A stretch of 64,000 nt of DNA from Oscheius tipulae (lineage: Eukaryota; Nematoda; Chromadorea; Rhabditida; Rhabditidae). Positions within the stretch are counted from its first letter, which is position 1. Each line of letters opens with the position of its first letter. Position numbers and translations under genes: made by a program. Below are positions 47,851-59,367 of this stretch, piece after piece. The notes beneath the pieces were generated by a model. It was not told where the DNA came from. It did no database searches and saw only the letters and a list, made by a program, of their open reading frames with translations. Where the stretch lies: contig JASJZH010000003.1 in NCBI GenBank assembly GCA_037178975.1, positions 3,286,001 to 3,350,000 on the forward strand, given 5' to 3'.

Positions 47851-49428
47851 TCACAAGGCGAGGAGCTGCTTGCTGACCAAGTCGACATTGAGCAAGTCGA
47901 AGAGAGTGATTCCCTGGTACATTTCGAGCAGGCTCTGATTCAGTTCGAACACAGTTCCCATTAGAAGTACCAGATTACCCAGTCGTTCCGCCTTGTCCTC
48001 TCTGTCCTGAACTCTTGACTCTTCCATAAAGAGGGAAGATCAAACCTCGTAGTGTGCATCGAGTCCTGCGAGAATTGCACTTTCGTTCTTTTTGGCCAGG
48101 CTCCTCATGTTCTGTGTATACTCCACATATCCCATTTTCCAATTACACAAGGCCTTTAGCGCAGCGTACTCAACTTCGTCCAGCCCTATCTCGCAAATCG
48201 GTAAGATTAAGGCCGAATGAAGTCGCTGGATGAACTCGAAGAAGATCTTGCTCTTCTTGTCAGTGGGCAGACCTTCTTCATCGTCCCATCCAAAGGAGAG
48301 GTCGTCAACGGTGCACACCGATCCATCGGTGTACATCACCAGCTGAATCTCTTCCTCAGTACTGTTTTTGCCTAGCTCACTCTCTCAGAAGGATGAACGG
48401 CTTGACAGGTGATCCATGCAATGTCCAGAAGACAGAAGGACATTGCCGTTATCCTAAAGTACAGTACTCGCTCATCTGGAGCCATATCCTCCCATCCGGG
48501 CATTGTCTGGCAGTAGTCAAAAGCTAATAGGTGATCAAGTTTCTGGCTCTCCAATTGTCTCTTCATCGAGTGTGGCTTCCTCTCTCCGATCAGAAAAGGC
48601 TAAAATCTATTTTCCACCAGAATACTTCTTATCACCTACCAGCTTATCATATCCCGTGATGACAGCTATTGGAACTTCAGAAAACATAAGGAATCGTCGG
48701 TCCATGGCCTTCCTCAGCTAGAGTTAAATTCTTTTCGGTTACTCTATTCTCTTACCTCTCTAACATAATGAGTTAGTAGATTCGTCCCTTCTGTAGCCAG
48801 ATCTGAAGGGACTGGACTGAAGAAGGGAAGGGGAGGAGGTGCAGGAAGGGACATATCGACGGGAGACAGGGCATCACTACTGAATGAGACAGAAGGGCTG
48901 TTCTGGAAAGCACCTCTTGGACAGACTACACACGAAAAGGTACTTCGATCATTGACTCTGGTAAGGTCGGCGACGGAGTCTCTTTCCCGTCCAAAATCTC
49001 ATCTTTTAAGCCTATCTTCTTCCTAATTCGGCGTTTTTGAACCACTGAAATCGTTTAATAATTCTTGTGTATAGTTTTCTACTATTAGTTTGGAGTCCTG
49101 CCGAGAGGCAACGCAGAAAACGACAGGCTCGACAGACCATTCGAAGTTCTAAACGGATCTTTCGTGATCGTTAGAGATCTTACCATGAAAGACTCGGCAA
49201 TCTCCATTCTTTTTGCAGACGAACTTGATGTCCAGGGACACTGTTCTTCTAATTTACTTTTGTTATGCGTAGTTCAGGAAGTTACCTAAAGAAAGCAGCA
49301 CAAGCTAGGCAGGATACACTTCCAAAGTGTGCGCTACCTTGAGGATGATTACACACAAGACAGTCTGTAACACTTTTTGATTGTGGACCCGACCAAATCT
49401 CACCTCCTCTGAGTTTGATTAAATCCAT
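47851..49428 (-). CDS. Nuclear hormone receptor, nematode-type
   Basis: Ligand-regulated transcription factor. The DNA-binding domain is CLVCNHPQGSAHFGSVSC with P-box CLACAAFFR, then FVCKKNGDC and CRACRFLRC, so both four-cysteine fingers are complete. The ACAAFF P-box is characteristic of the expanded nematode (HNF4-derived) receptor group. A hinge with basic KRRIRKK and a serine/proline segment leads to a ligand-binding domain with FDYCQTMPGWEDMAPDERVL, WITCQAVHP and helix-rich C-terminal part ending NVDLVSKQLLAL. About 405 residues. Start chosen at 49428, eight bases after a CTCTAG acceptor; a longer in-frame reading upstream exists. Confidence 0.92.
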
Positions 49429-49697
49429 CTCGACAACTAGAGTATAGGAAAAGAAGAAGACGAGGCGGGGGCTGGGTGAAGAAGTGCCGTCGACCCGCAC
49501 TCTTCCCGGCTGATAAGACACATCGACCCTCTCCGAAAGAGCGAGAGACCACACTGTGGCTTGTTCTGCTATCTTTTACTTTCTCTCTGTGGTAGGACAG
49601 AGATCTTTCTCTTATTCAACCTTTATTCTTTCAAAATGACAATGATCCTATGCAACTAACATAAAAGGACAATGACAAATATGACAGCAGTTTCTTG

Positions 49698-50300
49698 TTA
49701 GTCGGCCGGACCAGTAACTTTCGGATTGGCCGTCACCTCGTTGATTCTAATGACGGCAGTTTCACAGGTGAGCCCTTAATAATGTGTCTTTGGTGAGACT
49801 AAAAATAAAAACTAACAGTGGAGTTGTTTGGCTTGTTGGTGGTTATTGTGAAAATAAAAGACTTCGGGCGATTTCGTGTTCTTCTCCACGACGGTCGCTC
49901 GAACAGTAACCGCCGAGGAGTCGAGAAGCGGTCGTCCGAAGACCGAAAAATTACTTCCGCCGACCATCAAAACCTGAAAGTTTTGATTTTACAACTTTGA
50001 TGTCTCCTACCTTCTCGAGATTGATCACGTCTCCGACAGCCAGAGGCAATTCCCCTTCCAGGGAGATCAGATCGCCTTGTGATACTTTCCACTGCCGTCC
50101 ATTCAGGTAAACTACGGCGAAAAGTCGTTTAGAAGAGTCCAGAACTTCTGACGCGATATTAGAGTTGATCTGAAAGGTGAATGGCTACAAGAATATTACG
50201 AAAATCGAACCTGACTGGCGACAGTCGTGTCAACGACCTCGGCTTTCGTCGCTGCTAGACGGACGAGTCGAGTCCAAACAGGGGCCAGCCTCAGGAGCAT
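49698..50300 (-). CDS. MRPL21: Mitochondrial ribosomal protein L21
   Basis: bL21m of the mitochondrial large ribosomal subunit. The N-terminus [20 protein letters not shown] is a basic amphipathic presequence. The L21 beta-barrel follows: [40 protein letters not shown] and [17 protein letters not shown]. The exon joins across a 43-base intron to [14 protein letters not shown] and the stop. About 165 residues. Last gene of the apparent operon. Confidence 0.88.
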
Positions 50301-50467
50301 TCTGAATTGATAATAAAATGACAAACAAAAAGAAGGAAAAATATATCGTTCGAGAACAAATTCTCTAAGCAATGAGCCCTGTGAAAAGAACAATTTATAT
50401 AATAAAATAAGGTTTATGATCTAAAGCAGCTCTGTCCGAGACCCATCTCCTCGTTGTGCATCTGAAT

Positions 50468-51091
50468 TTATTGTTGCAACAGCCTCGAACTAAGTGAACT
50501 GACCTCTTCGGCAAGTTGAGCAAAAGCTTTCTGTTCTTCTTCCGATAGGGTGGACATGAGCTGTTCTATGTCTCCGCCCAATCCCATGGCTATGAGTCGT
50601 CTCTCGATCTCGTCTTCATCCTGTTCATACTCGTCCAATGTGTTCGTCACCACCTAAAACTCAACTGTGTTGTCCTAAGTGACAAACCTTTTTTATATAG
50701 TCGTCATCTTCCGTCTCATCATCCGAATCCAATGGCTCGGCTTCATTTTCGCCTTGTCCCGAACTTCCGGGGAGCTGGTCGGTCTCTCCTCTTACGTACT
50801 GATTCATCCTCTCTTCGAAGCTGTCAGTTGCCGGTCCATCGTGCATTTTGCCTAAACTTATTCATAGAAAAGCATGAAGAAATGACAAACCTTTTAACTC
50901 GTTCTTGACGCAGTCCTTGTAAAAGTTCTCTGAGCAGTTGTTGTGCTCTTTACTACGATAACATCTGGAATTATCTTTCTATAAAGAACAATTGAATATG
51001 GAGCCTACTTTATGGAGCAGTAGTTGGCAGAACAGCGAGGACATGTATATAGCTCTTTCTTGTCAAACGGACAGAAGGCACAAATGACCAT
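50468..51091 (-). CDS. zf-HIT domain protein (ZNHIT2/3-type)
   Basis: Small protein of about 170 residues. The N-terminus is a treble-clef HIT finger: CAFC, CPRC, YCSIKCYRSKEHNNC, i.e. all eight zinc ligands. The rest is acidic (PLDSDDETEDDDYIK) and ends in a helical segment MGLGGDIEQLMSTLSEEEQK. zf-HIT proteins act with R2TP in box C/D snoRNP assembly or chromatin remodelling. The short length suggests a ZNHIT3- or reduced ZNHIT2-type protein, which I cannot separate. Position after WDR55, a ribosome-biogenesis gene, fits a snoRNP role. Confidence 0.8.
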
Positions 51092-51243
51092 TCTGAAGCT
51101 GCAAATATGAGTAAAAATTGCACATATTAAGAGAGATCGAAAGGAGAACCTTAAAAGAGACTAAAGGAAATGGCAAAACTGAAATTCATAAACGTAACAA
51201 TAACAGAAACAGTAGTCGGGAAAACAAACGACGAAAGATCGCT

Positions 51244-52684
51244 CTAGTCATCGTCACTTTCTTCATCGTCGGATTCCTCACCTTCCTCGTCATCAAAGTC
51301 TTCTGAATCTTCTTCTCCGTCATCCGACTCGTCCTCGTCTCCTTCTTCATCCGAATCCGTTACTCGCTTCTTTTTCTTACCCGAAAGATCGTCAAAGAAT
51401 CTGCATTTTGGGAAGTTTTTAAATAAAGCAACAAGAACATACCCTTCCTTGACGATCTGCTTCCTCTTCTGAATGTTGTCGGCTCGAAGGAGAGGAATAC
51501 CGGTCATGATATCTTCCAATGGCCATATTTTGAGCGAACAGGCCATTCCGGCCAGCGAGACAAGCATAGTTCGATCAGGCGATACCTGCAATTTGTCTAC
51601 TCCTTCGTCTTGTTCTCCGTGAGTTCCGACAGCTCCCAGACGTTTTGTGGGCATAACATTGAGCAACCTGGAAGATATTTTGGCTCACAAAGCAATTTAG
51701 AACGAACCTGAGTTTACTGGAAGCTTCGCTGCCCGTGATGAGGAGTCCTTTGCGGAGTTGGACTATTTGATTGACACCCATGTCGAAGCCGCTCTCGATT
51801 CTTTCGAGCAAGTTTCCATAGTCGCCGTGTTTGAAAACCTCAATAGTTCCATCGATTCCTCCGGAATAGACGTATCTAAAAGACAGCTGAAGAGTGAAAT
51901 CTGAGAAACGACAACTGACTTGTCCGTGACACAGAGACTTAGCAGCTCCGAATGCATTGTTTCACTTTTCATTCGCAGCTTACATTTTCGAACCTCGTAC
52001 GCGGCTAGTGAACCGTCGGAAGAGGCGGAGAGCAGATTGTGACGAGAATCCATTGCCAGAGCGTTGATGTCCTGAATGATAAATTTTGATGTGCAGATTG
52101 TCGCAGAAACCCACATTTTCCTGTTCCTTCCACTCAGAAATCTGTGGCCTAGTTGCTCGAAAATCCCACGTTCTCACCTAAAATTAGTTAGGAAGAGACC
52201 GGGAAAAGAGCTGGCCTGTCCTTCCTCGTCTCCCGTAGCAAATTGCTGATGTTTACGAGCAGTCGGGGGAAGCAGACAAAGCACGTTTGGACGATTCTTT
52301 GTCCCGTTAACAATACAGCGAACTCTGTAGAGGAAGTAAGCATAGAAAGATGCAAAAAGATCTGACCTTTTGCCCGTCTCGACGTCATAGCTGCAGACAG
52401 CCTTATTTCGACTAACACAATAGAGCTGAGACTGGTCGTGGTCGAAGATTACGTCGCGGACACTCGCATTCATATCAAACTGCCATCCGTCCTGAAATGT
52501 TTTAACTTTTGTCAGTCCTAAAAGAAGCGCACAGGACAAAAGGGGGAAAACTTACTAACATCTTCTTGTTTCCGAGATCAATCTTTTGCAAACGCAGAGA
52601 TCCATCGACAGACCCGATTGCAATCCACCCGTCATCGCCGAGTGCCATGCAGGTCGGAGGAAATTCCTCCAACTTTACCTCCAT
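51244..52684 (-). CDS. WDR55: WD-repeat protein 55
   Basis: Beta-propeller protein, about 360 residues; in other animals nucleolar and needed for rRNA production. The first blade reads PPTCMALGDDGWIAIGSVDG; further blades include VRDVIFDHDQSQLYCVSRNK, CSYDVETGK, VRTWDFRATRP, DINALAMDSRHNLLSASSDG, YVYSGGIDGTIEVF and KLQVSPDRTMLVSLAGMACS. The tail is strongly basic (SGKKKKRVTDSDEEG) then acidic to the end (EESDDEESDDD). Introns are about 36-60 bases. The second gene of the apparent operon, starting directly after GTTTGTCAG. Confidence 0.88.
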
Positions 52685-52859
52685 CTGACAAACAACCTAC
52701 TGTTTACACAAAGTGAGGGTGATGGAAGGAAGATATGGATTGAGGGAGAGCAATAGGAAAAACAGTAATGTTGAAAAGAACGAAGGTACACACTTTATAT
52801 TATTGGCATGATACAGGATGTCATAAACCCGTTAAAATTGTGAAAATAGGCTGAAAATT

Positions 52860-55800
52860 TTAAAGTTTGTCTTCGTCGTCGGAGTCGATCAGTACCCTGC
52901 GTACTTTGCGAGCAGACTGTGCGGCAGACGGCGGCTCGCTGACTGCCGATTCGCGGTCACTTTCATCATCCGAAGAAAGTACTCGGCGTCTCTTCTGAAA
53001 GGAAGATTATATTGCGATAAAAGGGGGTCGATACTTTGGATATTGTGATTTCGCCGTCATTGGAATCTTCCTTATCTTTTTGTTGATTCAGCTGAGAGTA
53101 GGGACGACTCACATTCTCCTTATTTTCAACAGCAGTTAAACTGTGTTCTTCCTGAATAAGCTTATGTTACAAATTGAAAGGAAAGTACCATCGGCTCTTC
53201 GTCGTCCGAGTCCAATACAACTCGGGTGGTCTTCCGAGTACCCATATCACCTTCTTCGTCATCGCTGTCGGCCAAAGGAACATCTTCATCTTTATCGGAG
53301 TTTTTCTCCAAATCGGAGAGGTCTGCCAGCGGAGCGATTCCTTCCTCTTCATCCTCGTCGTCGCCAATGATGAAATTTTCGTTTTGATTCTTCTTTCTCT
53401 GACTAAACAAATCTTTTAGGTTACTAAATCTTTTAGGTTCCTACGTTTTCAGAGCCTTCTTCTTCTCGTATGGAATTCCTGCATAGGCTAGCTGTTTGAT
53501 GATCTTCGGTCTACTGAACGTCCCTTTTCCTTTCTCTTCGAGAGATTCGCGTAACCAACTGACCAGATCCACTGGATATTCATAGGACACGGTTAAAAAG
53601 AGGCTTACACTGGCTATTATCGTCCATGTCGTTGAATCTCTCCACCAGTTCCTTCATGAGAATGATTGGGAACGACTTGTCGGCCCCTTTGGTTCGTTTG
53701 GCTCCGAAAGCGTCCAGTCCGAGCTGCTTCAACTTCTTCTGGATCTGGGCTCGGGTTCGGGCTCTCGACAAATTTCCCTCAATATAGTCAAAAAGATCCA
53801 TTCCCTCCGGTCTCTCGTCCATATCCTTCCATTCGTTGTGCAAAGAACTGAGCTCATCTTCTAGTTCTTCCGACCAGGTCAATTTGTCTACATCAGTTCT
53901 GAAAAGGTTGGTAAGTTAACAACAAAAGAAAGGACTCGCGTTGAGAAGGATCCAAAACCGTGTTCCAACTCATAGGATTCTTTGCTGCTCTTGAAAAAAA
54001 GAGCTTCTGGTGCCATCCTCTCTCCAACCTGCTTGAATCTTTTGAAAAATCTCTTCAGCAAGTGATTTCCGAAGTTGTATAGCTCGTAGTACTGACTCTT
54101 CTTCCGTTCTTCGGGACTGAGAGGAGTGATTTTCTCAGCGACACGCTGCAGAATTCGGAACAGGGATAACTAGAAATGTTACTATTGGAACATAAGGGAA
54201 AAAAGGTTACCTGGAAGAGACGACAGTGCATCTTCAGATCGAAGCCAATTCGGTGGAGCATTTTCACAAGAGCCTTGTTCAATTCGGAAGAGTTTTTGTC
54301 GAAATCGTCCAGGAGGAATAGGTACCTAGACAGGGTTATTCGGTGAAAAACACTTAGGGTGACTGACCATTTGATAACATCGGAAGCAGCGAATCTGACG
54401 ACATATCCGTCGAAGTCGAACTGAACTTCCTTCGTTTCGTAGTCACTCTCTTCGTCCTCTTCCTCACTGCCACCGTTCTCGTCCAGCATTTCCGACGAGC
54501 CAAAACGATTTTCTGCCTCCTGTTCGGCTTTGACGAGACTCTCAGCAATCTCGCTCAGGTCCGTGTAGAATATATTGCGCAGCTCGACGAATTCCTCTTC
54601 CGGTAGAATATCCTTCGAGCCGAAAATGTCCTCTGAGTACCATATATCTCGACACTTTCGGTAAAGACCGGCAGCATCGGCAGGGCGTTTTTCTCGTAGA
54701 GCCCGCTGAATTTTGAGCATCGCGTACTGCCTGAAAGATGGGTTGCTAGAAGAGACAAAAGGAGCAGACTCACTGATGTTCTTCATCGGTGCTATTCAGC
54801 AGCGAGTTGATGGCAGTTTGATCCTCTGGCAGCTCTTCGTGGCCCATCAAGCCGTCGCTCAGATCTTCGCAGATTTTAGCCCAAATGAGGTCAACTCGCT
54901 CTTCCGGCCACACATCACAAGGATGTTTTGAAGACTTTTGAGTGAGCTGCAGCCTTTTTGCTGAGAAATTACTGTGATATATTCCTATCAGAGGTCACTT
55001 ACTCTTCTTCTTTCCGCTCTTTTTCTTCTGCCGTTTCAGAACGGACTGCAGTTCTCCGCTCTTGACACATTTCTCCATCATTCGGAAATAGTAATGAGTT
55101 GCCAGGGCCAATTCTTGGAGGAACGTCTTGGAAACTGTAGCCGGTTGGAACTTTTTCAGGATCGAAATTGCCAAATCGCGATATTCCTCGACGCTGAGAA
55201 TGTGTCTACAGACGGCTCTAGATGCTTCTTTATCCTCCGCCGACCCATCTTCGACCATGTATTGTGTGCTGAACAAATTGTTACGGGAAAATGAACTGGG
55301 ACCTACAAAAGAATAAGCTCCTTGTAAGCTGTCACGGCATATTGTGCCCGTATACCGTATGGTCGGCCTTCTTTTTTCTGAAGAGCAGCGTTCTCCAAGT
55401 ACTGGTCGATTTTGATTTGGAGATTGTGGAAGGAATCTACTCCGACACAACATTCTACCTGAAAGAGACAATTTGAAACCGAAATAATTCTTCTACCGTT
55501 TGGGAGGTCATTTTCGATAAACGACAGAATCGGAGAAAGAAGCGCATGACAAGGAAATAATGAATGTCGGCATTCTTCAGTGTAAGAGAGCGGGATCCTT
55601 CCAGAGCCGCAGCCTTGCAATTCTTCATCAGTCGGTTGAAACCTCTAGCCAGGACATCTTCGAGGAAGATCTTCATTCGGAGACGAAGCTCCAAGGACGA
55701 GAGATGCTGCTCTTCTTTCGCCTCACAGAGTCGTCTGTTCTTGGAGACACGGACCTTCTTCTTCCGCTCGTCCAGGAAAGACAGCTTATTGATGTCCATT

Positions 55801-56931
55801 ACTGGTCTGAATTCGGCTTACATATGAACTGGACTACTCTTACTTTGCTGTGAAAAATTTGTTCTCTTTGTTGATCGTGCTTACTCCATCTACCCAATAT
55901 GTTCCGGCAAATCGGGAGTGTCGACTGGCTAGCATCCGTCGTTTGGTGTCGGCCATTCGGGACTGCTCCTTCTCGAAAAGATCCTGGAGTTCTCGATCTG
56001 CTTTTTCGCGTTCCTCGTCACTTCTTCCGACTGCCGCAGCGATAATGTCTTCGGGTTTCTGAACCATTCATGCTGTGAGAAAATGAATAATCCCACATGC
56101 TCCTTGACAATGTAGCCGATAACTTCCAATACGGAGAGATGAAAATCTTTTTCTTGAGACTGTGAGGCGATGTGGATGAATATCTAATTAGAAGTTGCAA
56201 AGTTTTACGGAAACGACTTACATTTTGGATGCCAGAGCTCAAGAAGGCCAAAATAACACGATCGTGAGAATTCGATTCGAGCGCTGTCCGCTTTTCGTCG
56301 TGAGCAGAATGTGAAATAGAGAGAATATAGCGGATAAGGACGGTGATTCTCTCCATTACGAGTCGATCTTCTTCTGTTCGCTCATCCCATTCCTGCAATC
56401 TATTCCTTGAGAGAAAAGATACAAAAATACCGTCTGCATAAAGTACTTCTCCAACTTCTTCTTTAAGATATCGAACAGGTCCGAATCGGCAAATGACAGT
56501 TTAGCCTTTTTCAAGTTGTCTTCGAGCTGGAAACACAGCTTCGCCTGCTCTGTTCCTTCGGGCTGTTTTCCCATAAAAGTCACCAAAGTCGGCTGTACGA
56601 TATTCACCATTAGTCTGGAACTGACACTATTATTTGACAACGGGAATATACCTAAGAACAATGTCGAACATCTGTTCATCGTCCTGTTTCGCCTTCAACA
56701 GTGGAATAAGATCATTCTCGACAATGTTCCTCTCTCCGATTATTTTTCTGGCTACATGTTGATTGCCGTCTGTTCGAAGGTAGCGGATAAGATCTCTCAG
56801 AGTTTCTGAAAATCGAAAATAATTTTAAACAAAAACTTGATCTTACCAAAACAATCGGGTTCTGGGCAATATTTTCCGCCATCATCGGTGTACCCAAGTG
56901 CTGATACTGCTCCTTGCACGATGACTTCCAT
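52860..56931 (-). CDS. tim-1: TIMELESS replication fork-protection protein
   Basis: Large HEAT-like protein of about 1,100 residues that with TIPIN couples the replisome, the S-phase checkpoint and sister cohesion; C. elegans TIM-1. The N-terminal Timeless domain reads ETLRDLIRYLRTDGNQHVAR, RNIVENDLIPLL, RLMVNIVQPTLVTFMGKQPE, FDILKKKLEKYFMQ and RITVLIRYILSI. The middle has SRHSRFAGTYWV and RLRMKIFLEDVLARGFNRLM. The C-terminal region has MLHRIGFDLKMHCRLFQ. The tail is disordered and acidic, with three copies of a VL-x-SDDE motif. Start ATG 56929-56931 follows TTTCAG by eight bases. Around 17 short introns. Confidence 0.92.
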
Positions 56932-57244
56932 GTGCTGGGCTGAAACGACAATATACATGGATGATAGAATAGATTTAGAACAGAAATATGATAAATAAAA
57001 GAAAATTAATTTTAAACTTAAGAAGCTCGCGCGCTGAAAGGTCAATGGAGCGCAAATGGTGGGAAATCAGAGAAAACCTTTCCCCAGACTTTCTCATTTC
57101 TTATTTTGTCAGCAAGTTTTTGGTAACAGTTCGGCAGGCGGCTCGTTTCGTTCAAACGTTTTCGCGCGCATTTTTGAATTCGACGGGATGAGGAGAAAGA
57201 GATCGAATCGTAAAGAAACTGTCGATAGTAGTAACAAAGAACTT

Positions 57245-58500
57245 TTATAATATATACCGCTTCTTCTCCAAGATCAAGACCTGCATCATGTTCTTGGCCG
57301 ACTTGAAGGTAGCCATGAAGTTTTGGGCGATCTTCCACGGATTCTTGGTTATTACTTTGCTCATATTGACATCGATTCCTTCCGTGTGTTCGACGGGAGA
57401 TTGACCCCTTCCAAAGGAATCATGACGCCGTTTCTTCGCAGTCTCCTTCTTGATCTCCTCCGTCAATCCGAAGTATTTCTCCCAGCTTGTTCACTAGCAT
57501 AGCATAAATTCGGTCATCAGGGCCATGACCGGATTGTAGGCCACGATTCCGCCATCCGCGTAGCCGTGGAACGAGTGGAAGTAGTAGAAAGCAACGGGCA
57601 GCCTTCTAGGTGATCATTTAGTCTGAATCGAAAAACTGATACTTTTTCATCATGGTGTCTGGAATTGGATTCGATGACAATAGTTGCGGAAGAGGAGTAT
57701 GCTGATCGGGGTCTTTCTAGAGTCAGACACAGTCACGATGACCTTTTTGTTTTTAATGGCGCTCATCCGGGTGTTTCCGAACTGCTTGCGCATTACCGCC
57801 TCCATTCCAATGAACTGTATTTCGGGAATCTGCTCTTATTTCCACAGAAGATGTTCCGCGTCTTGCGGAAGAGCGCTTTACAGAAGAAGTTCAACGACGA
57901 TCCTGGGGCTGTCATCAGTCCGAAGATTCCGCCACACTAATCCAGTCAACGTAGTCCATCAGCTGTTCGTCCAACTTCTTCTCAAGATTGAACAGAGCTT
58001 ACACATCGATAAATTCTCTGGCTCCACTTTCGTCGAAACATAGATTCACCTGCTCGCGTTCCTGCTAAACCGTTTTGTTCTCCGTGGGCTACCCGCTCGA
58101 CCTTTTTCCCCTCATTATTCCTCACTTTTCAAAGCTTCTCGGGGGCAGTCAAGACGACGAGTATGTAACAAGTTCTGCTGTTTCCACACTCGGCAGCCAG
58201 ATGTAGTGCAGTGTTGCCGTCGTCAGACAGTCTCCTCATAAACAGATCGTGTCGTTGTCGCCCATTATCGCAGGCTTGAAAAGCTTCTCCTTGTTCTCCT
58301 TCTCCAGACAGGCCATGTGGTTGTATTCGCTGTCCGACCAAATGGCACAACTTTTCGACTTATCATGGGAGCCACGAGATATTCGTCCTCTACCAAGTAT
58401 TGAGTTGCTTGCGTGTCTATCAAGACTTTTGGAAACAAGTGTAGCTGATGCCCCGTTGGGGCTCGTGACAGGTCGATGCTGTTCTAGTTGGGCTACCATG
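57245..58500 (-). pseudogene. Decayed calcium-independent phospholipase A2 (iPLA2)
   Basis: Fragments align in order with an ankyrin-patatin iPLA2. An ankyrin unit DGNTALHLAAECGNS lies near 58200. Then CFDESGAREF appears where DGGGxRG is expected, followed by an in-frame TAA, FNLEKKLDEQLMDYVDWI, and CGGIFGLM where the GTSTGG nucleophile loop should be (its serine codon is missing). A 2-base frameshift lies between KYSSLE and EAVMRKQFG. Then ILLFRNY, and after an intact intron YADGGIVAYNPVMALMTE, which keeps the catalytic DGG. A NPWKIAQNFMATFKSAK block ends before the usual C-terminus. The oxyanion loop, nucleophile and reading frame are all lost, so it cannot encode an active enzyme. Confidence 0.7.
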
Positions 58501-58540
58501 ACAGGAGCAACGTCCCCCTAACAAAGCGATCTCCCAAACT

Positions 58541-58595
58541 GACTTGACTTGCCAACAATTAGTGTGGGCACAAAGTAGTGCACACTAATTTAGAA
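58541..58595. repeat. Fragment of the 27 kb palindromic element
   Basis: ACTTGACTTGCCAACAATTA and the following GGCACAAAGTAGTGCACACT match the left arm at about 27453-27503 with few differences. The 32-base core (58558-58589) is itself a small palindrome, ATTAGTGTG at one end and CACACTAAT at the other. Confidence 0.75.
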
Positions 58596-58621
58596 CTAGA
58601 TTTTATTAGAGGAACTACAAA

Positions 58622-59367
58622 CTAAACGTAGTAGACGATTTCATCTTCGTCCAAACCATCGTGTAGATGGAGAACATCGTATTTTAATTGCTCTGAACAT
58701 TTTCTCTATTAGTCTTAAAAAGCATGCCCTACCATAACCATCTCGCGTCTTCTTCTTGGTGAAGAGAACGTCGTTTGACTCATCTGTTTTCAAGAAACTG
58801 TTAGCCACACAAATGAGGATAAAGTAGATGCAACCGGGAGCATTGAAGAGGTGAACCAGATCGATGGAACCGTTCAGGATACGAACAAAGTCGGTCTCAG
58901 TTGTGGACAGAAGCTGAAAAGAGTCCCAAAGATCAGGGAGAGGGAGACATTGCCGGATGGCCAATCTGAATAATTCGCTCTCGACAAACCTCGAATACAC
59001 TCATGCGGATCAGAATAAGCGAGAGTGTGAAGTTAGCGAACATCCATGTGACCCACGAGACTATAAGGAAGACGGAGCTTTCCTGAATCCCCTATTTGTG
59101 CGAAGATCCTTGTACTCACCTTCCGATAGGCGTTGAATAAGGAGAGAGACACGCAGATTCCCAGCAGACTGATCAGTGCTTGGAGAACTGAAAAGTCTTT
59201 TGAAGCTGAGAAAGTAACTAACTTTGCCATTCAACCGCCTCGTCGACTGACTTGTTCTTGTAGGAAACGACGTAGATAACGACTCGAATCGAGTAGAAAA
59301 ATGACCAGAAGAGGGAGAAAAGAGCACATTGATGGAACGTCTTTTTGTTAGGATGAAGTTTTCCCAT
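58622..59367 (-). CDS. Four-helix integral membrane protein, unknown
   Basis: About 186 residues in five or six exons. It starts MGKLHPNKKTFHQCALFSLF. Four hydrophobic segments are seen: CALFSLFWSFFYSIRVVIYVV, LQALISLLGICVSLSLF, SSVFLIVSWVTWMFANFTLS and GCIYFILICVANSFL. The cytosolic tail is charged and ends DGLDEDEIVYYV. Topology recalls LAPTM or tetraspan families but no signature residues are recognised. Introns include one of about 76 bases between the third and fourth helices. Confidence 0.7.

Larger units (their letters stand above)
49698..56931 (-). other. Apparent operon: TIMELESS, WDR55, zf-HIT gene, MRPL21
   Basis: Transcription runs from 56931 down to 49698. Gaps between stop and next ATG are 175, 152 and 167 bases. 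Acceptors abut the starts: GTTTGTCAG directly before WDR55, GCTTCAG one base before the zf-HIT gene, AATTCAG one base before MRPL21. The NHR gene starts 269 bases further on and may or may not be included. Confidence 0.65.
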
